Program-made: the position numbers and the translations under genes
Part shown: positions 24,315 through 32,848 of the stretch, in pieces
Layout of the letters: each line of letters opens with the position of its first letter
Position numbering within the stretch: position 1 is the stretch's first letter
Source of the DNA: a virus
IMG/VR virus record: IMGVR_UViG_3300042934_001067
Location: 1-64,000 of that record
Strand: one strand, 5' to 3'
Length of the DNA stretch: 64,000 bases
The notes under the pieces: generated by a model
What the model saw: only the letters and a program-made list of their open reading frames with translations
The model's database searches: none
What the model was told of the DNA's origin: nothing

Positions 24315-25112
24315 ATGAATGGACGGTGTCGCTGTTCCCCGGACTGCACGGTTGAGTTCGGGAAGTGTCATTGCGGGTGCGGTAGATCCACCCGCATCGC
24401 TCCTCAAACGGCCACCGACAGAGGGTGGGTAAAAGGGGAGCCGATTCCCTTCTGCAAGGGGCATTCGGGGCGCGTACTCCGAAAGAAGCACGTGCTCAGC
24501 GAAATCGACCTGAGAAGCAGAGTCGCTACCTGTGAGGTGTGTGGCCCCACCGCGATCAAGAAGAACGGAACTGACCCGACCACTGGCGAGCAGCGATGGA
24601 AGTGCCACGGGGGGCTTTCCTCCATGCACCGCCTCTCCGAAGTCGACGAGGCCAACAGAACTGCTTGGTGCAGTGCGTGTCGAACCCGAGTCGCCTTCAA
24701 CAGGAGCGGGGCCCGAATCCTCTGCAACGTGGCTGCCAGGCGGCGTGACAGTGCCTACCGAGAGGCCAACAAGCAGAGAATCAAGGACGTCAGTGATGTG
24801 TGGCGCGAGGCCAACCGGGAGCGTCTCAGGGAGCAGTACCGGAAGCGCAAGTACGGACTCACCAATGCCGAGTTCGCGGCCCTCGTTGAAGAACAGGGCG
24901 GAGTCTGCGCAATCTGCGGCAGGCCGCCCTCCGGTGAGGGGCGCGAAAAGGAACTCCACATCGACCACTGCCACAGCAGCGGCGCTGTCAGAGGTCTTCT
25001 CTGCGAGCACTGCAACCGAGGCATAGGACTGTTCCGAGACGACCCGGAGATCCTGAAGAAGGCTGCCATCTACGTTGGTCGAGACCATCCTGTGGTGGCA
25101 CCTCCTTCCTGA
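24315..25112 (+). CDS. Endonuclease VII-type HNH nuclease
   Basis: 265 residues. The C-terminus carries the endonuclease VII pattern: CAICGRPP ... LHIDHCHSSGAVRGLLCEHC, then NRGIGLFRDDPEILKKAAIY, i.e. two CxxC zinc ligands around DHCH. N-terminal Cys pairs (CRCSPDC, CHCGCG, CEVCG, CSAC) form further zinc knuckles. T4 Endo VII resolves branched DNA; freestanding copies also act as homing endonucleases. It is inserted on the opposite strand between capsid genes, with its own leaderless promoter, which fits a mobile gene. Confidence 0.88.
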   Translation: MNGRCRCSPDCTVEFGKCHCGCGRSTRIAPQTATDRGWVKGEPIPFCKGHSGRVLRKKHVLSEIDLRSRVATCEVCGPTAIKKNGTDPTTGEQRWKCHGGLSSMHRLSEVDEANRTAWCSACRTRVAFNRSGARILCNVAARRRDSAYREANKQRIKDVSDVWREANRERLREQYRKRKYGLTNAEFAALVEEQGGVCAICGRPPSGEGREKELHIDHCHSSGAVRGLLCEHCNRGIGLFRDDPEILKKAAIYVGRDHPVVAPPS

Positions 25113-25124
25113 ATCTGCGGGTCT

Positions 25125-25161
25125 TCACCCCCTAGGGGCGGGCAACTGCTAGTGGGACAGG
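25125..25161 (-). promoter_or_regulatory. Late promoter-like element upstream of the capsid unit
   Basis: Minus strand CTGTCC, 20 bases, TAGGGGGTGA, followed by a perfect SD (GGAAGGAGGTG) and an ATG at 25088. It starts 13 bases past the endonuclease stop codon, so late transcription would be antisense to that gene. Confidence 0.5.
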
Positions 25162-25193
25162 GACTGGTGGCAAGGAATTTTTGGGGCGGGTAT

Positions 25194-25229
25194 GACGAAG
25201 GGCCCGGGCTCCCCGCCGGGCCCTTCGTC
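25194..25229 (-). terminator. Terminator after the scaffold-like gene
   Basis: 14-15 bp stem GACGAAGGGCCCGG/CCGGGCCCTTCGTC, followed by an A/T-rich patch. Confidence 0.65.
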
Positions 25230-25241
25230 TGCAGGGGTGTG

Positions 25242-26141
25242 TCAGTCGACGAACAGGTCGGTCAGTTCCTGCTCGCTGCCTGCCGGTGCGGCGGAGGCGG
25301 CTGAGGCGGTGACCTGGGAGGCCAGGGACGGCGCGACGCGCTCGGTGCCGCGCGAGGCGACGCGGGCGCTGCCGGTGGGGGTGGTGGCGCGGGAGGCGGT
25401 CTTGACGCGCTCCAGGACACCGATCTCGTAGTTGATCATGGTGTCGCTGAGGTTGGTGTTGGCCTCCAGGCTGGCCGCGACAGTGAGGTCGTCGCCCTTG
25501 GCCAGTCCGGCCTGGACCTGGAGGCGGGCCAGACGCAGGCAGGCGTGGGTGCGGCTGGGGCTGGGAGCGGAGCCGCCGCCGGTCTGGGACATCTCGCCGT
25601 CCTTCGGCGGGGCCGAGTTGGACTGGTTCTCGCTGATGGTCCAGGGGAAGGCGACCTCGGGCTGCATCGGGTCGCCGACGCGGACGTCGGTCTCGATGCG
25701 GAGGGACTCCGGCGGGGTGTGGGCCTCGTCGAGGTGGCCGGAGACCGGCGCGGTGACGTCGGCGAGGTTGTTGTAGGGCGGGGTGGGGATGGTGGCGCCC
25801 GGGGTGAGGGCGGTGTCGGTGGCGGCGGCCGGGACTCCGGCGGTGGAGTTGCCGGTCTGGCCCGGGGCGCGGGGGTCGTCGTTGGTCTCGGGGGTGGCGG
25901 CCTGCTCGGTCGTCTCGGACGGGGCCTGCGGGGCGGGGTCCGGGATGGGCTGGGCCGGGTTGGCGATGTCGGCGGTCTTGGCGAGGGCGTCGACCTCGTC
26001 GGTGACTCCGGCCAGGCGGGCGATGAGGGCGATCTGCTCGCCCTGCACCTTCAGCAGGGTGGCCTGCTTGGCGAGCTGCTGGCGCTGGTCGTTGATGACG
26101 GCCTGCTGCGCGGTCACGGCGGTCATGAGCGGTCGGCTCAT
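25242..26141 (-). CDS. Scaffold-like protein
   Basis: 299 residues. The N-terminal ~60 residues are a coiled coil (AVINDQRQQLAKQATLLKVQ), then ~130 residues of Pro/Thr/Ala-rich linker and a C-terminal helical part with RTHACLRLARLQVQAGLAKG. Coiled coil plus disordered linker, between protease and capsid genes, fits an assembly scaffold. It shares a VAFPW motif with the 734-residue protein at 44304, suggesting contact with the same partner or a processing signal. Role is inferred. Confidence 0.6.
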   Translation of the reverse strand: MSRPLMTAVTAQQAVINDQRQQLAKQATLLKVQGEQIALIARLAGVTDEVDALAKTADIANPAQPIPDPAPQAPSETTEQAATPETNDDPRAPGQTGNSTAGVPAAATDTALTPGATIPTPPYNNLADVTAPVSGHLDEAHTPPESLRIETDVRVGDPMQPEVAFPWTISENQSNSAPPKDGEMSQTGGGSAPSPSRTHACLRLARLQVQAGLAKGDDLTVAASLEANTNLSDTMINYEIGVLERVKTASRATTPTGSARVASRGTERVAPSLASQVTASAASAAPAGSEQELTDLFVD

Positions 26142-26204
26142 ACTGGGTGCTCCTTCAAAGCCTCGGTGCTCACGACGGTTGCCGTGGGCGGTCTTCGTCT
26201 CTTG

Positions 26205-29200
26205 TCAGCTCCAGGCGGGCTTTTCGACAGCAGGTGCCTTGGAGTAGTTCGAGTTGATCTCGCCCGGGGTGAGGAGCTGGGCGCGCTGGCAGCTGGGGCA
26301 GACGTCGCCGGAGACGATGCCGTCGCTGGCGCCGCCTGGGTTGCCCATGTCCTGGGTCTGGGGCGGGGTGGCGTCGGCGCCGAAGCCGCAGCTCGGGCAG
26401 AACAGGTCGGGGAGGCCGTCGCCGGGCTGGCCCTGCATGGGGGCGGGGGCCATGCCGTAGGGGGAGTCGGCGTCGTCCTGGTCGAGCTTCTCGTCGGGGT
26501 TGCCCGGCTCGTCCGGCCGGTAGGGCATGTCGGGGCCGGGGGTGAACGGGTCGCCGGTACGGTCCTTGCCCCAGCCGGGCAGCTCGCGGGGGCCGACCTG
26601 GCCTCCCTGCTCCGGGTCGGCCATGTCCTGCTGCTGGACGGGGACGTTGCCCTCGGGGTCGATCTCGTTGGGCTGGATCATGCCGTCGCCGTTGCGGTCG
26701 GACACGGCGGGGCCGTCGGTCTGGGTGCCGTCGAGGGCCTGGTCGCCGTACGGGGACGGTGGGAGGCCGTTGTCGTCGAGCTGGTCGGGGTCGATCATCT
26801 GCTGCGACGGGTCCTGCGGGGCGTTCGGGTCCTGCGCCGGGTCGCCGGGCTGGCCGTCCTGCGGCATGGCGGTGCCGTCCCGGTCGACGCGCTGGAGTTC
26901 GCCGTTGTTGTCGACGAGGGCGGGGTCGACGATCTGCTTGCGCAGGTCGTTGGTCTTGGCCTTGTCGAGGTCGGGGTCTCGGAACTGCTCGGGCGGGGAG
27001 ATGAAGCCGCAGACCTGGCAGGCGAGTCCGTCGAAGGTGTCCATGTCGCCGCAGACGGGGCAGTTGGGCTCGCGCAGGGTGTCGACGTCGGCCGGGGCCT
27101 TGATCTCCCCGTATGCCACGGCGCTGATCGTGCCGTCGGCGTTGATGGACGCGGCGTCGGCGAGGCGGGCGACGTGGGAGTTGTTGTCGTCCTTCAGGTG
27201 GGGGGTGTGCTCGCCTGCGAGGTCCCTCCACTGGGTGCGCTGGTTGCGCTGTACGGTCTGGCGGCCCTTGCCGCCCGGCGACTGCTCGTCCTCGGCGGCG
27301 TTCAGGCGCTGGCGGGTCAGCCAGGTGACGGCCTGGACCTCGTGGGGCGGCACGGTGCGGCCTTCCCGGTCGGAGATGACGGCGGCGGCAGTGCGGAAGT
27401 GCTGGGCGGCGTGCTCGTAGTAGTGCCGGTTGCCGGAGGGAAAGCCCCTGGAGGCGTCGGCGTTCAGGCGGCGCCCGGCCGCGACGGACAGTGCGTGCCG
27501 GTCGATGACGACCTTGTCGGAGTGCTCGGGGGGCTTCCCGGCCTGGACGTCCTCGTCGGACTGCGGCTTGTAGCCTGCGTGTTCGATCAGGTGGGCGAAG
27601 TCGGCGGTCTTGGGGCCCTTGAGGACCGTCTGGTGGTCCTCTCCGTTGAGGATGCGCTGGGCGGCGCTGGCGTGGCTGCCCATGACCATCAGGCCCTCGC
27701 CCTTGCCGACGGCCTTCTTCTGGAGGAAGCTCCGGGCCGCGTTGTGCTGGTTGGCCCACCAGTTCTGCTGGGGGCTGTAGGCGGACAGGACACCGGCGCC
27801 CTTGTGCGCGGCCTCCTTGTCGTCCTTGATGTCGGGGTTCAGCTTGGCGATTGCCTTGGCGACGTGGTGCGCGTCCGGGTACCAGCGGGCTCCCTGGGCC
27901 TTCTCCTCCGGCGTGGCCTGGTTCCAGTGGCTCACGATGTGCTCGTGGGACAGCCCGGCCTCTTTGAACCACGGGTGGTCGCCCGGGTTCTCGTACTGCG
28001 GCTTGGCCGCTTCGGCCTGCAGGGCAGCCGCGCGCGGGGGCTGCGCGGTGCTGGGCGTCGGGTACTGAGGCGTCCACATGGCCGCCTCGTCCTGGCGGTG
28101 GGCCTCCTGGTTGAAGGTGCGGCCGTCGTGCGGGACGGGCTCGTGGCCGGTGACGGTGCCGCCCGCGTGCTGCCAGGCCGCGCTGTGGCCGTTGCGGACC
28201 AGCTCCAGGTCCTGGTTGCAGGTACGGCAGAACGGGCTGCCCACGGGCAGGCTGGCGGTCGTGCGGCTGCCGGTTGACTCGATCTTGTCCACTACGGACT
28301 GCGGGATCTTCTCCGGGGTGTCGTAGGAGCCGGAGCGGGCCCGGTGGGTGGTGACGTACCAGCCGTCGTCGTCCTGCTTCAGGCCGACGCCCTCGAAGCG
28401 GGGGTCCTTGCCCGCCGTCTTGTCCTCGTGCTCGTACGACGTTGAGGCCGTCGCCTGGCGGGCGTTGAGGCTGGGCTTGAGCGGCGTGTAGGGCTTGGTC
28501 TTGGTGACGGCGTCCTGGCGGCGCTGGCGGTCGGCGGGGGCGCCGTCCTTGGGGACGGCGGGCGCGGCCGGGGCCGGGTGCTGTGCGGGCTCGGCGAGCT
28601 TGGGGGCGGAGGTGTCCTTGCCGTCCTCGTCGTCGTCCGTCTCCGGGTCGTCGGAGTCGAAGTCGGCCGGGTTGAACTCGGCGGTCTTCGCGGCGGCCAC
28701 GTTCAGGAGGTCGCTGGCGCTGGGGGTGAGGTCGACGGTCACCCTCTGCTGGGCGGCGGCCTTGCCGATGCCGGAGGCGTCCACGCCGAGGAAGTGGGCA
28801 GTCGGGTCGGCCGGGGGTTCGACGAGGACGCTGTTCTCGAAGAAGGACAGGCCGTAGCAGGTCTCGCGGACCAGCTCGCCGATCTTCTTCCCGGAGGCGG
28901 TGCGCCGGTAGATGCGCTTGCCCTTGAGGGCGGGGATGTGGGCGCAGTACTCGGCGGGGGTGCGGGCCTCGTTGCCGCAGGCGGAGCAGACGGAGCGCTC
29001 GACGTCGCAGCCCATGGAGGTCCGGTCGACTTCGCCTGCGAGGATGGCCTTGGCCAGCTTCGGGAAGCGGACGGCGTCGATCTCCATGAGGACCTCGGCC
29101 CAGGTGTCCGGGGTGCCGTCGGGGTTCTTGTCCTGGTGGAGCGCGGCGTCGATGATGACGCCGCGCGCGCGCCGGTGGTTGTCGTTGACGTGGTTCACGA

Positions 29201-29423
29201 AGACGGGCTTGCCGATGAAGGTCCGGTAGGCGGCGGCGATCTCGTCGGCGGGGAATTCGTCGTGGTTGTCGTTCGTGCGTGAACTGATGGCCCTGCTGCG
29301 TACGTACAGGTATCCGGGGCGCGCGTCGTACTGGAAGACCGCGCGGTGGGCCGCCTTGGAGAAGCGCTGCTGCTGGTCGCCGAGCGACGCGGCGATGATC
29401 TGGGCCGTGGCGAACTTCAGCAC
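26205..29423 (-). CDS. Prohead protease-like polyvalent protein (1072 residues)
   Basis: The first ~200 residues look like a herpes/T4-type prohead protease: VFVNHVNDNHRRARGVIIDA (His) and AILAGEVDRTSMGCDV (Ser), then a CSACG...CAH zinc knuckle and ETCYGLSFFENSVLVEPPAD. Such proteases are usually 200-300 residues. The extra ~800 residues hold an all-helical domain (AYSPQQNWWANQHNAARSF, then DKVVIDRHALSVAAGRRLN and HEVQAVTWLTRQRLNAAE), two zinc ribbons (CPVCGDMDTFDGLACQVCG; FCPSCGFGAD...VCPSCQR) and acidic linkers. Probably cleaved during assembly, with the remainder packaged. GTG start with SD AGGAGG. Confidence 0.75.
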   Translation of the reverse strand: MLKFATAQIIAASLGDQQQRFSKAAHRAVFQYDARPGYLYVRSRAISSRTNDNHDEFPADEIAAAYRTFIGKPVFVNHVNDNHRRARGVIIDAALHQDKNPDGTPDTWAEVLMEIDAVRFPKLAKAILAGEVDRTSMGCDVERSVCSACGNEARTPAEYCAHIPALKGKRIYRRTASGKKIGELVRETCYGLSFFENSVLVEPPADPTAHFLGVDASGIGKAAAQQRVTVDLTPSASDLLNVAAAKTAEFNPADFDSDDPETDDDEDGKDTSAPKLAEPAQHPAPAAPAVPKDGAPADRQRRQDAVTKTKPYTPLKPSLNARQATASTSYEHEDKTAGKDPRFEGVGLKQDDDGWYVTTHRARSGSYDTPEKIPQSVVDKIESTGSRTTASLPVGSPFCRTCNQDLELVRNGHSAAWQHAGGTVTGHEPVPHDGRTFNQEAHRQDEAAMWTPQYPTPSTAQPPRAAALQAEAAKPQYENPGDHPWFKEAGLSHEHIVSHWNQATPEEKAQGARWYPDAHHVAKAIAKLNPDIKDDKEAAHKGAGVLSAYSPQQNWWANQHNAARSFLQKKAVGKGEGLMVMGSHASAAQRILNGEDHQTVLKGPKTADFAHLIEHAGYKPQSDEDVQAGKPPEHSDKVVIDRHALSVAAGRRLNADASRGFPSGNRHYYEHAAQHFRTAAAVISDREGRTVPPHEVQAVTWLTRQRLNAAEDEQSPGGKGRQTVQRNQRTQWRDLAGEHTPHLKDDNNSHVARLADAASINADGTISAVAYGEIKAPADVDTLREPNCPVCGDMDTFDGLACQVCGFISPPEQFRDPDLDKAKTNDLRKQIVDPALVDNNGELQRVDRDGTAMPQDGQPGDPAQDPNAPQDPSQQMIDPDQLDDNGLPPSPYGDQALDGTQTDGPAVSDRNGDGMIQPNEIDPEGNVPVQQQDMADPEQGGQVGPRELPGWGKDRTGDPFTPGPDMPYRPDEPGNPDEKLDQDDADSPYGMAPAPMQGQPGDGLPDLFCPSCGFGADATPPQTQDMGNPGGASDGIVSGDVCPSCQRAQLLTPGEINSNYSKAPAVEKPAWS

Positions 29424-29462
29424 ACCGGGTCCTCCTGTCGGGCGGCGGCGCGTGGTGCGCCC

Positions 29463-29498
29463 TCGCCTCTTGAGGCAGGAAGGGAAGCGGGGAACAGG
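29463..29498 (-). promoter_or_regulatory. Late promoter-like element of the protease gene
   Basis: Minus strand CTGTTC, 20 bases, AAGAGGCGA; 39 bases before the GTG start. Confidence 0.45.
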
Positions 29499-29742
29499 AA
29501 GGGTGGCCGGGCGGCAACCTTTCAGGGGGCGGCGGCAACAGTTGGGTGTCTGGGAGGTGTGGAGCTGATGAAGGAGGGCAGCAGGGTGGCGAAGGTAAGG
29601 CAGAATCCCGGCAGCGGTGGCACTGCAAACCGGAGTGCCTTTCTCCCTTTGCCGACAAATAGACTTGAAAAGATTTTGCCGCTACCGTTCAGGCAGAACG
29701 TCGTTGTAGGGGCGGGGGCGTTCCTGAGACCGCATAACACAG
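29499..29742. other. Non-coding spacer
   Basis: No supported gene. A GGCACT/AGTGCC hairpin (29619-29639) and an AT-rich patch (29655-29685) are present; the patch could hold a promoter but no pair of boxes is convincing. Confidence 0.45.
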
Positions 29743-29791
29743 AGACCCCGGCCGACCTTCCTGTGGTAGGGAAGTGGGTCGGCCGGGGTCT
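29743..29791 (-). terminator. Terminator after the holin gene
   Basis: 15-bp perfect stem AGACCCCGGCCGACC/GGTCGGCCGGGGTCT with a 19-base loop. Confidence 0.7.
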
Positions 29792-29822
29792 GCTCCGGTC
29801 TACGTCAGCTGCAGTTGGCGGC

Positions 29823-30125
29823 CTACAGCCGGTCCTCCGGAGGAGAGTCCGACGTGGCGGTCGTCGGACCGGGGATGGCCTTCTTGCGATGCCGACCTTC
29901 GTAGGTCGGGACGGCGGTGGAACCGAGGAGGACTCCTGCCAGCGGCCAGCGCGACTGCACGGCCGTGACGGTGATGTAGTACGCACCACCGAGGATGCCG
30001 GTGAGGCCAGCGGTCAGAAGATTCTCTGCCGTGCCGTCCACCTGGACGCCGTGCGACGCGAGCGTCGCGAGGATGTAACCGACGACGGCCGGGACGACCG
30101 TACGGGGAAGAGCGGGACTGGGCAC
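29823..30125 (-). CDS. Holin
   Basis: 100 residues from a GTG at 30125 with SD AGGAG, a start supported by the promoter-like element just upstream. Hydrophobic segments PAVVGYILATLAS and LLTAGLTGILGGAYYITVTA, then VQSRWPLAGVLLGSTAVPTY, the pattern common to actinophage holins (..YY..V...E..WP..G.LLG...P.Y). Basic C-terminal tail. It would let the endolysin at 36487 reach the wall at lysis; the two genes are unusually far apart. Confidence 0.75.
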   Translation of the reverse strand: MPSPALPRTVVPAVVGYILATLASHGVQVDGTAENLLTAGLTGILGGAYYITVTAVQSRWPLAGVLLGSTAVPTYEGRHRKKAIPGPTTATSDSPPEDRL

Positions 30126-30150
30126 CTGGACTCCTAGGGCCGGGGACTTC

Positions 30151-30186
30151 TCGTCCCTTGCCGCCGGAACCCCGAGCCCAGACAGC
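30151..30186 (-). promoter_or_regulatory. Late promoter-like element of the holin gene
   Basis: Minus strand CTGTCT, 20 bases, AAGGGACGA; 25 bases before the GTG at 30125. Confidence 0.45.
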
Positions 30187-30282
30187 GACTTTGCGCGGGC
30201 CGACAGTGTCACGGCCGTCTGGGCTGCAGTCATGTCGGTCACCTCCCGTCGTCGCCCTGGTTACGTTGCTACGCCGATCGTA

Positions 30283-30373
30283 TGACGCTCAGTACCCATG
30301 GTGTCAACTTAATCGACGCTTGAGACCGATTTAAGGTTCCGGGCGTCCACAATGTCGACGCTCGCGTTAGGAT
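30283..30373 (+). promoter_or_regulatory. Control region of the regulator cassette
   Basis: Holds an imperfect inverted repeat CTTAATCG...CGATTTAAG (30308-30334), spaced half-sites TGACGC/GTGTCA (30283-30306), and a -10-like TAGGAT (30368-30373). TAGGAT ends seven bases before an ATG at 30381, which would give a leaderless start. A repressor binding here would control both the cassette and, on the other side, the holin unit. Confidence 0.4.
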
Positions 30374-30425
30374 GCCCTGCATGAGTGAAGATTTTTCAAC
30401 ATCACGCCCAAGAGGAGGTGACCCC

Positions 30426-30941
30426 ATGCCGCTCGCCACCAAGATCCGGCGGCTGATCGACCTGAAGCGCCAGCCCGACGGGAGTGAGTACCCCCTAGCT
30501 GAGATCGCTCGGGAGGCCTCAAGGTTGTACCGGACCAAGAAGAATCTTCTGGTGAACGATGAGGGCGGCGAGGAGGAGAAGGACGTCCTCAACCGCCAGT
30601 TCCTCAGCGAGCTGCTGAGCGGGAAGAGGGCGAACCCTCCCTTCGACAAGATCGAGGCGCTGAGTCTCTTCTTCGAGGTGAGCCCCGCGTACTTCGCCAT
30701 CGGCGCCGAGGTGACGGAAGAGACCCGTGCGGCGGAGAACGAAGTCCAACTCATCGCTGATTTGCGGGAGTTGAAGGAAAAACTAGACACAGAGGGTGAC
30801 GAAGCAAGCGAGGAGGGTACCGAGCTGCTCGCCGCCATCTTTCGAGGGGCGAAGGAGGAAGACCCCCAGGCAGTGATGGGTGTGTTCCGTATGACCCTGG
30901 CCGCGATGAAGATGAACTCCAGGAAAGACCGGTCCTCGTAG
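30426..30941 (+). CDS. HTH regulator of the XRE type
   Basis: 171 residues from ATG 30426, which has a very strong SD (GAGGAGGTGA); a leaderless start at 30381 would add 15 residues. An N-terminal helical bundle contains YPLAEIAREASRLYRTKKNL, an insert, then FLSELLSGKRANPPFDKIEA and LSLFFEVSPAYF, the pattern of an XRE domain in which the recognition helix is followed by 'L...FGV...YF'. The C-terminus is acidic coiled coil. It leads a plus-strand cassette with a HELGH peptidase, the arrangement of ImmR/ImmA-type regulator pairs. Probable lysogeny or cassette repressor. Confidence 0.75.
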   Translation: MPLATKIRRLIDLKRQPDGSEYPLAEIAREASRLYRTKKNLLVNDEGGEEEKDVLNRQFLSELLSGKRANPPFDKIEALSLFFEVSPAYFAIGAEVTEETRAAENEVQLIADLRELKEKLDTEGDEASEEGTELLAAIFRGAKEEDPQAVMGVFRMTLAAMKMNSRKDRSS

Positions 30942-31012
30942 TCCGGTTGTCAGCCCCTTGCATTACGCTGAGTGGCGTACTTGACCAGGTTAGTGATCAC
31001 AGGGGGCAGTAG

Positions 31013-31552
31013 ATGAGAATGAGGCTGCGCCAGGGCGGTCTGAAGGACGTGTGGAGTCAGGCCCTGTCGGCCCTGGTGCTCCCCGTGTCCCCTTGGACCG
31101 GGGAAGCGCTGCTGCGGGCCTACGTGGAGCAGGTCAGGGGAAATGAACTCGTCCTGAGCCGGGAGTCCTTCATGGCCTCACCGGAGGGACCGAGCGGAGC
31201 ATGGATCCCCCTCGACAGTCTCAAAACGGACATCGTCTGGGCTCATCCCGCCGCGACGGGTGTCCAGCTCGACCACGTTCTGAGGCATGAACTCGGGCAC
31301 ATGGTGAACGGAGACGTGCCCGAGAAGCGCAACCTCCGCGACGCTGTGCGCCTCCTTCAGCTGAGCCACACGTCCGGCCTCGCCCGGGCCGCTCTCGGTG
31401 GCTGGAGGTGCCGTGCCGACAGCACCAGCACCGACAAGCGCGAGCAGAAGGCCGAGGACTTCGGCTACTTCACCGAACGCTGGGTAGCCCGCCACAGCCC
31501 GCGCGGAGCCACGCTGCTCGTATCGAACATGAGGCAGAGCCTCGAACCCTGA
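31013..31552 (+). CDS. ImmA/IrrE-like zinc metallopeptidase
   Basis: 179 residues, start preceded by a GGGGGC purine run. The zinc motif DHVLRHELGHMVNGD (HExxH, about residues 90-95) lies in the central helix; a distal acidic ligand may be KAEDFGYF (Glu/Asp near 150). ImmA-like peptidases cut a partner HTH repressor upon damage or signal. Just downstream of an HTH gene, which is the usual pairing. It could inactivate that repressor. Confidence 0.72.
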   Translation: MRMRLRQGGLKDVWSQALSALVLPVSPWTGEALLRAYVEQVRGNELVLSRESFMASPEGPSGAWIPLDSLKTDIVWAHPAATGVQLDHVLRHELGHMVNGDVPEKRNLRDAVRLLQLSHTSGLARAALGGWRCRADSTSTDKREQKAEDFGYFTERWVARHSPRGATLLVSNMRQSLEP

Positions 31553-31564
31553 CCTGGAGTACCG

Positions 31565-32848
31565 GTGACCGCCACACCTGATCTGTTCGCCTGGGCCATC
31601 GTGACAGCCCTCACGCTGGAGGTCCTGCGAAGGACCCCCGCCGCGATCCGCAACCCGCGCGGGCGGACCCTGTGGCTGGTCTTCTTCGCCCTCGACGTGT
31701 CCATGGCCCAGAAGATCCAGGGGGTCGGCGACTTCCTCCACCACCTCACCGGCTGGAACGACATCGCCACCCTCGTCAAGCACCTCCTCGGCGTGGCCGC
31801 CGTCGCCGGACTCCTGCACTGGGTCACCAGCGTCGTTCCCGGCCGCGAGGACGGAAGACGCGAACCCCGCTACCGGCGCGCCATCAGCAGCAGGCCACGG
31901 CGCATCGTCACCTGGGCAGCCGTCGCCGTCATCTTCTTCACCTTCTGGCAGTCCCAGCGCCGCCAGGGCAGCGCAGAGGACGGCGACTTCATCTTCGTCC
32001 AGGCGGGCCACTTCTGGGGAAGCCTCCACCTGCTTCTCTTCTACGCTTACTTGATCTTCGGCCTGCTCTGCGCCTCCATGATGTGCGCGGCGGCCTCCCG
32101 CGAGCCCTCCTCCCACGGCGCCTTCAAGTACGGCATGCAGGTCCTGTCCCTCGGATGCATCGTCGGCTCGATGTACGGCTTCGTCCGCTCTGGCTACCTG
32201 ATCGCCCGCCTCTTCAAGAAGCCCTTCCTCGGCGGCGAAGTCTTCGTGGACACCGCGTCCAACTTCTGCCTCGCCGGATGCATCCTCCTCGTCCTGGCAG
32301 GCGCGAACGCACCGAAGTGGGAACGCATGGACCAGCGGGTGAGAGCCCACGGTGCCGTCAACGACCTCTGGCCCATGTGGAACCGGCTGACCACCGCCGT
32401 CCCCTCGGTCATCTACGAGGACGCCGACGCAAAGCCCCGCCAGCGCACGCTCCCCGCACCCCTCGTCCCTCTGGCCGGGCGCCTGCACGACTTCTGGAAC
32501 TGGAAGCGCCTCGACGTCCGCCTCAGCAGGCGGATCACCGAAATCTGCGACGTCTCCATGCACCTGAGCCCGTACGTCCCTCCGCACCTTTACGAGCGCG
32601 TCGGGACAGTCGTCCAGGACCTCGGCCTGCCCCGGCACACGGTGCCCGCCTACCTCCTGCGGACCGCCATGAAGCGCAAGGCGGCCGGAGAGCCGCCGTT
32701 CGCCGAGCGACCGGACGCGGCCATCCTCGTGGCCGACACGGAACTCCTCGGCACCACGGCGAAGTTCCTCCCCGTCGGCAAGGCCATGAGCGACAACGAC
32801 CTGATGGACCGACTGGACCGCAGCATCAAGGCCGGAGTGAACGCGTGA
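31565..32848 (+). CDS. Multi-pass membrane protein with C-terminal cytosolic domain (MAB_1171c/DUF6545-like)
   Basis: 427 residues from a GTG. About seven membrane segments in the first ~250 residues (e.g. WAIVTALTLEVLRR, WAAVAVIFFTFW, HLLLFYAYLIFGLLCASMMC, FCLAGCILLVLAGA), then a soluble helical domain (RLSRRITEICDVSMHLSPYV, AYLLRTAMKRKAAGEPPF). This matches my recollection of actinomycete proteins called MAB_1171c family putative transporters with a DUF6545 tail, often beside an XRE/ImmA pair. Function unknown. Confidence 0.65.
   Translation: MTATPDLFAWAIVTALTLEVLRRTPAAIRNPRGRTLWLVFFALDVSMAQKIQGVGDFLHHLTGWNDIATLVKHLLGVAAVAGLLHWVTSVVPGREDGRREPRYRRAISSRPRRIVTWAAVAVIFFTFWQSQRRQGSAEDGDFIFVQAGHFWGSLHLLLFYAYLIFGLLCASMMCAAASREPSSHGAFKYGMQVLSLGCIVGSMYGFVRSGYLIARLFKKPFLGGEVFVDTASNFCLAGCILLVLAGANAPKWERMDQRVRAHGAVNDLWPMWNRLTTAVPSVIYEDADAKPRQRTLPAPLVPLAGRLHDFWNWKRLDVRLSRRITEICDVSMHLSPYVPPHLYERVGTVVQDLGLPRHTVPAYLLRTAMKRKAAGEPPFAERPDAAILVADTELLGTTAKFLPVGKAMSDNDLMDRLDRSIKAGVNA

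Noticed and set aside
24294-25088. 264-codon minus frame antisense to the endonuclease, with perfect SD and promoter-like element
   Set aside because: Composition looks like an antisense frame and has no domains; the SD and element are better explained as belonging to the capsid unit before the nuclease inserted. Kept as a finding, not a gene.
25545-28277. Long plus-strand open frame (910 codons) opposite scaffold and protease genes
   Set aside because: Gly/Val/Arg/Leu-rich composition expected from the antisense frame of GC-rich genes; the minus-strand genes have real domains and SDs.
26170-29658. Minus-strand 1162-codon frame overlapping the protease gene
   Set aside because: Arg/Pro/His-rich shadow frame; the other minus frame gives the protease and zinc-ribbon motifs.
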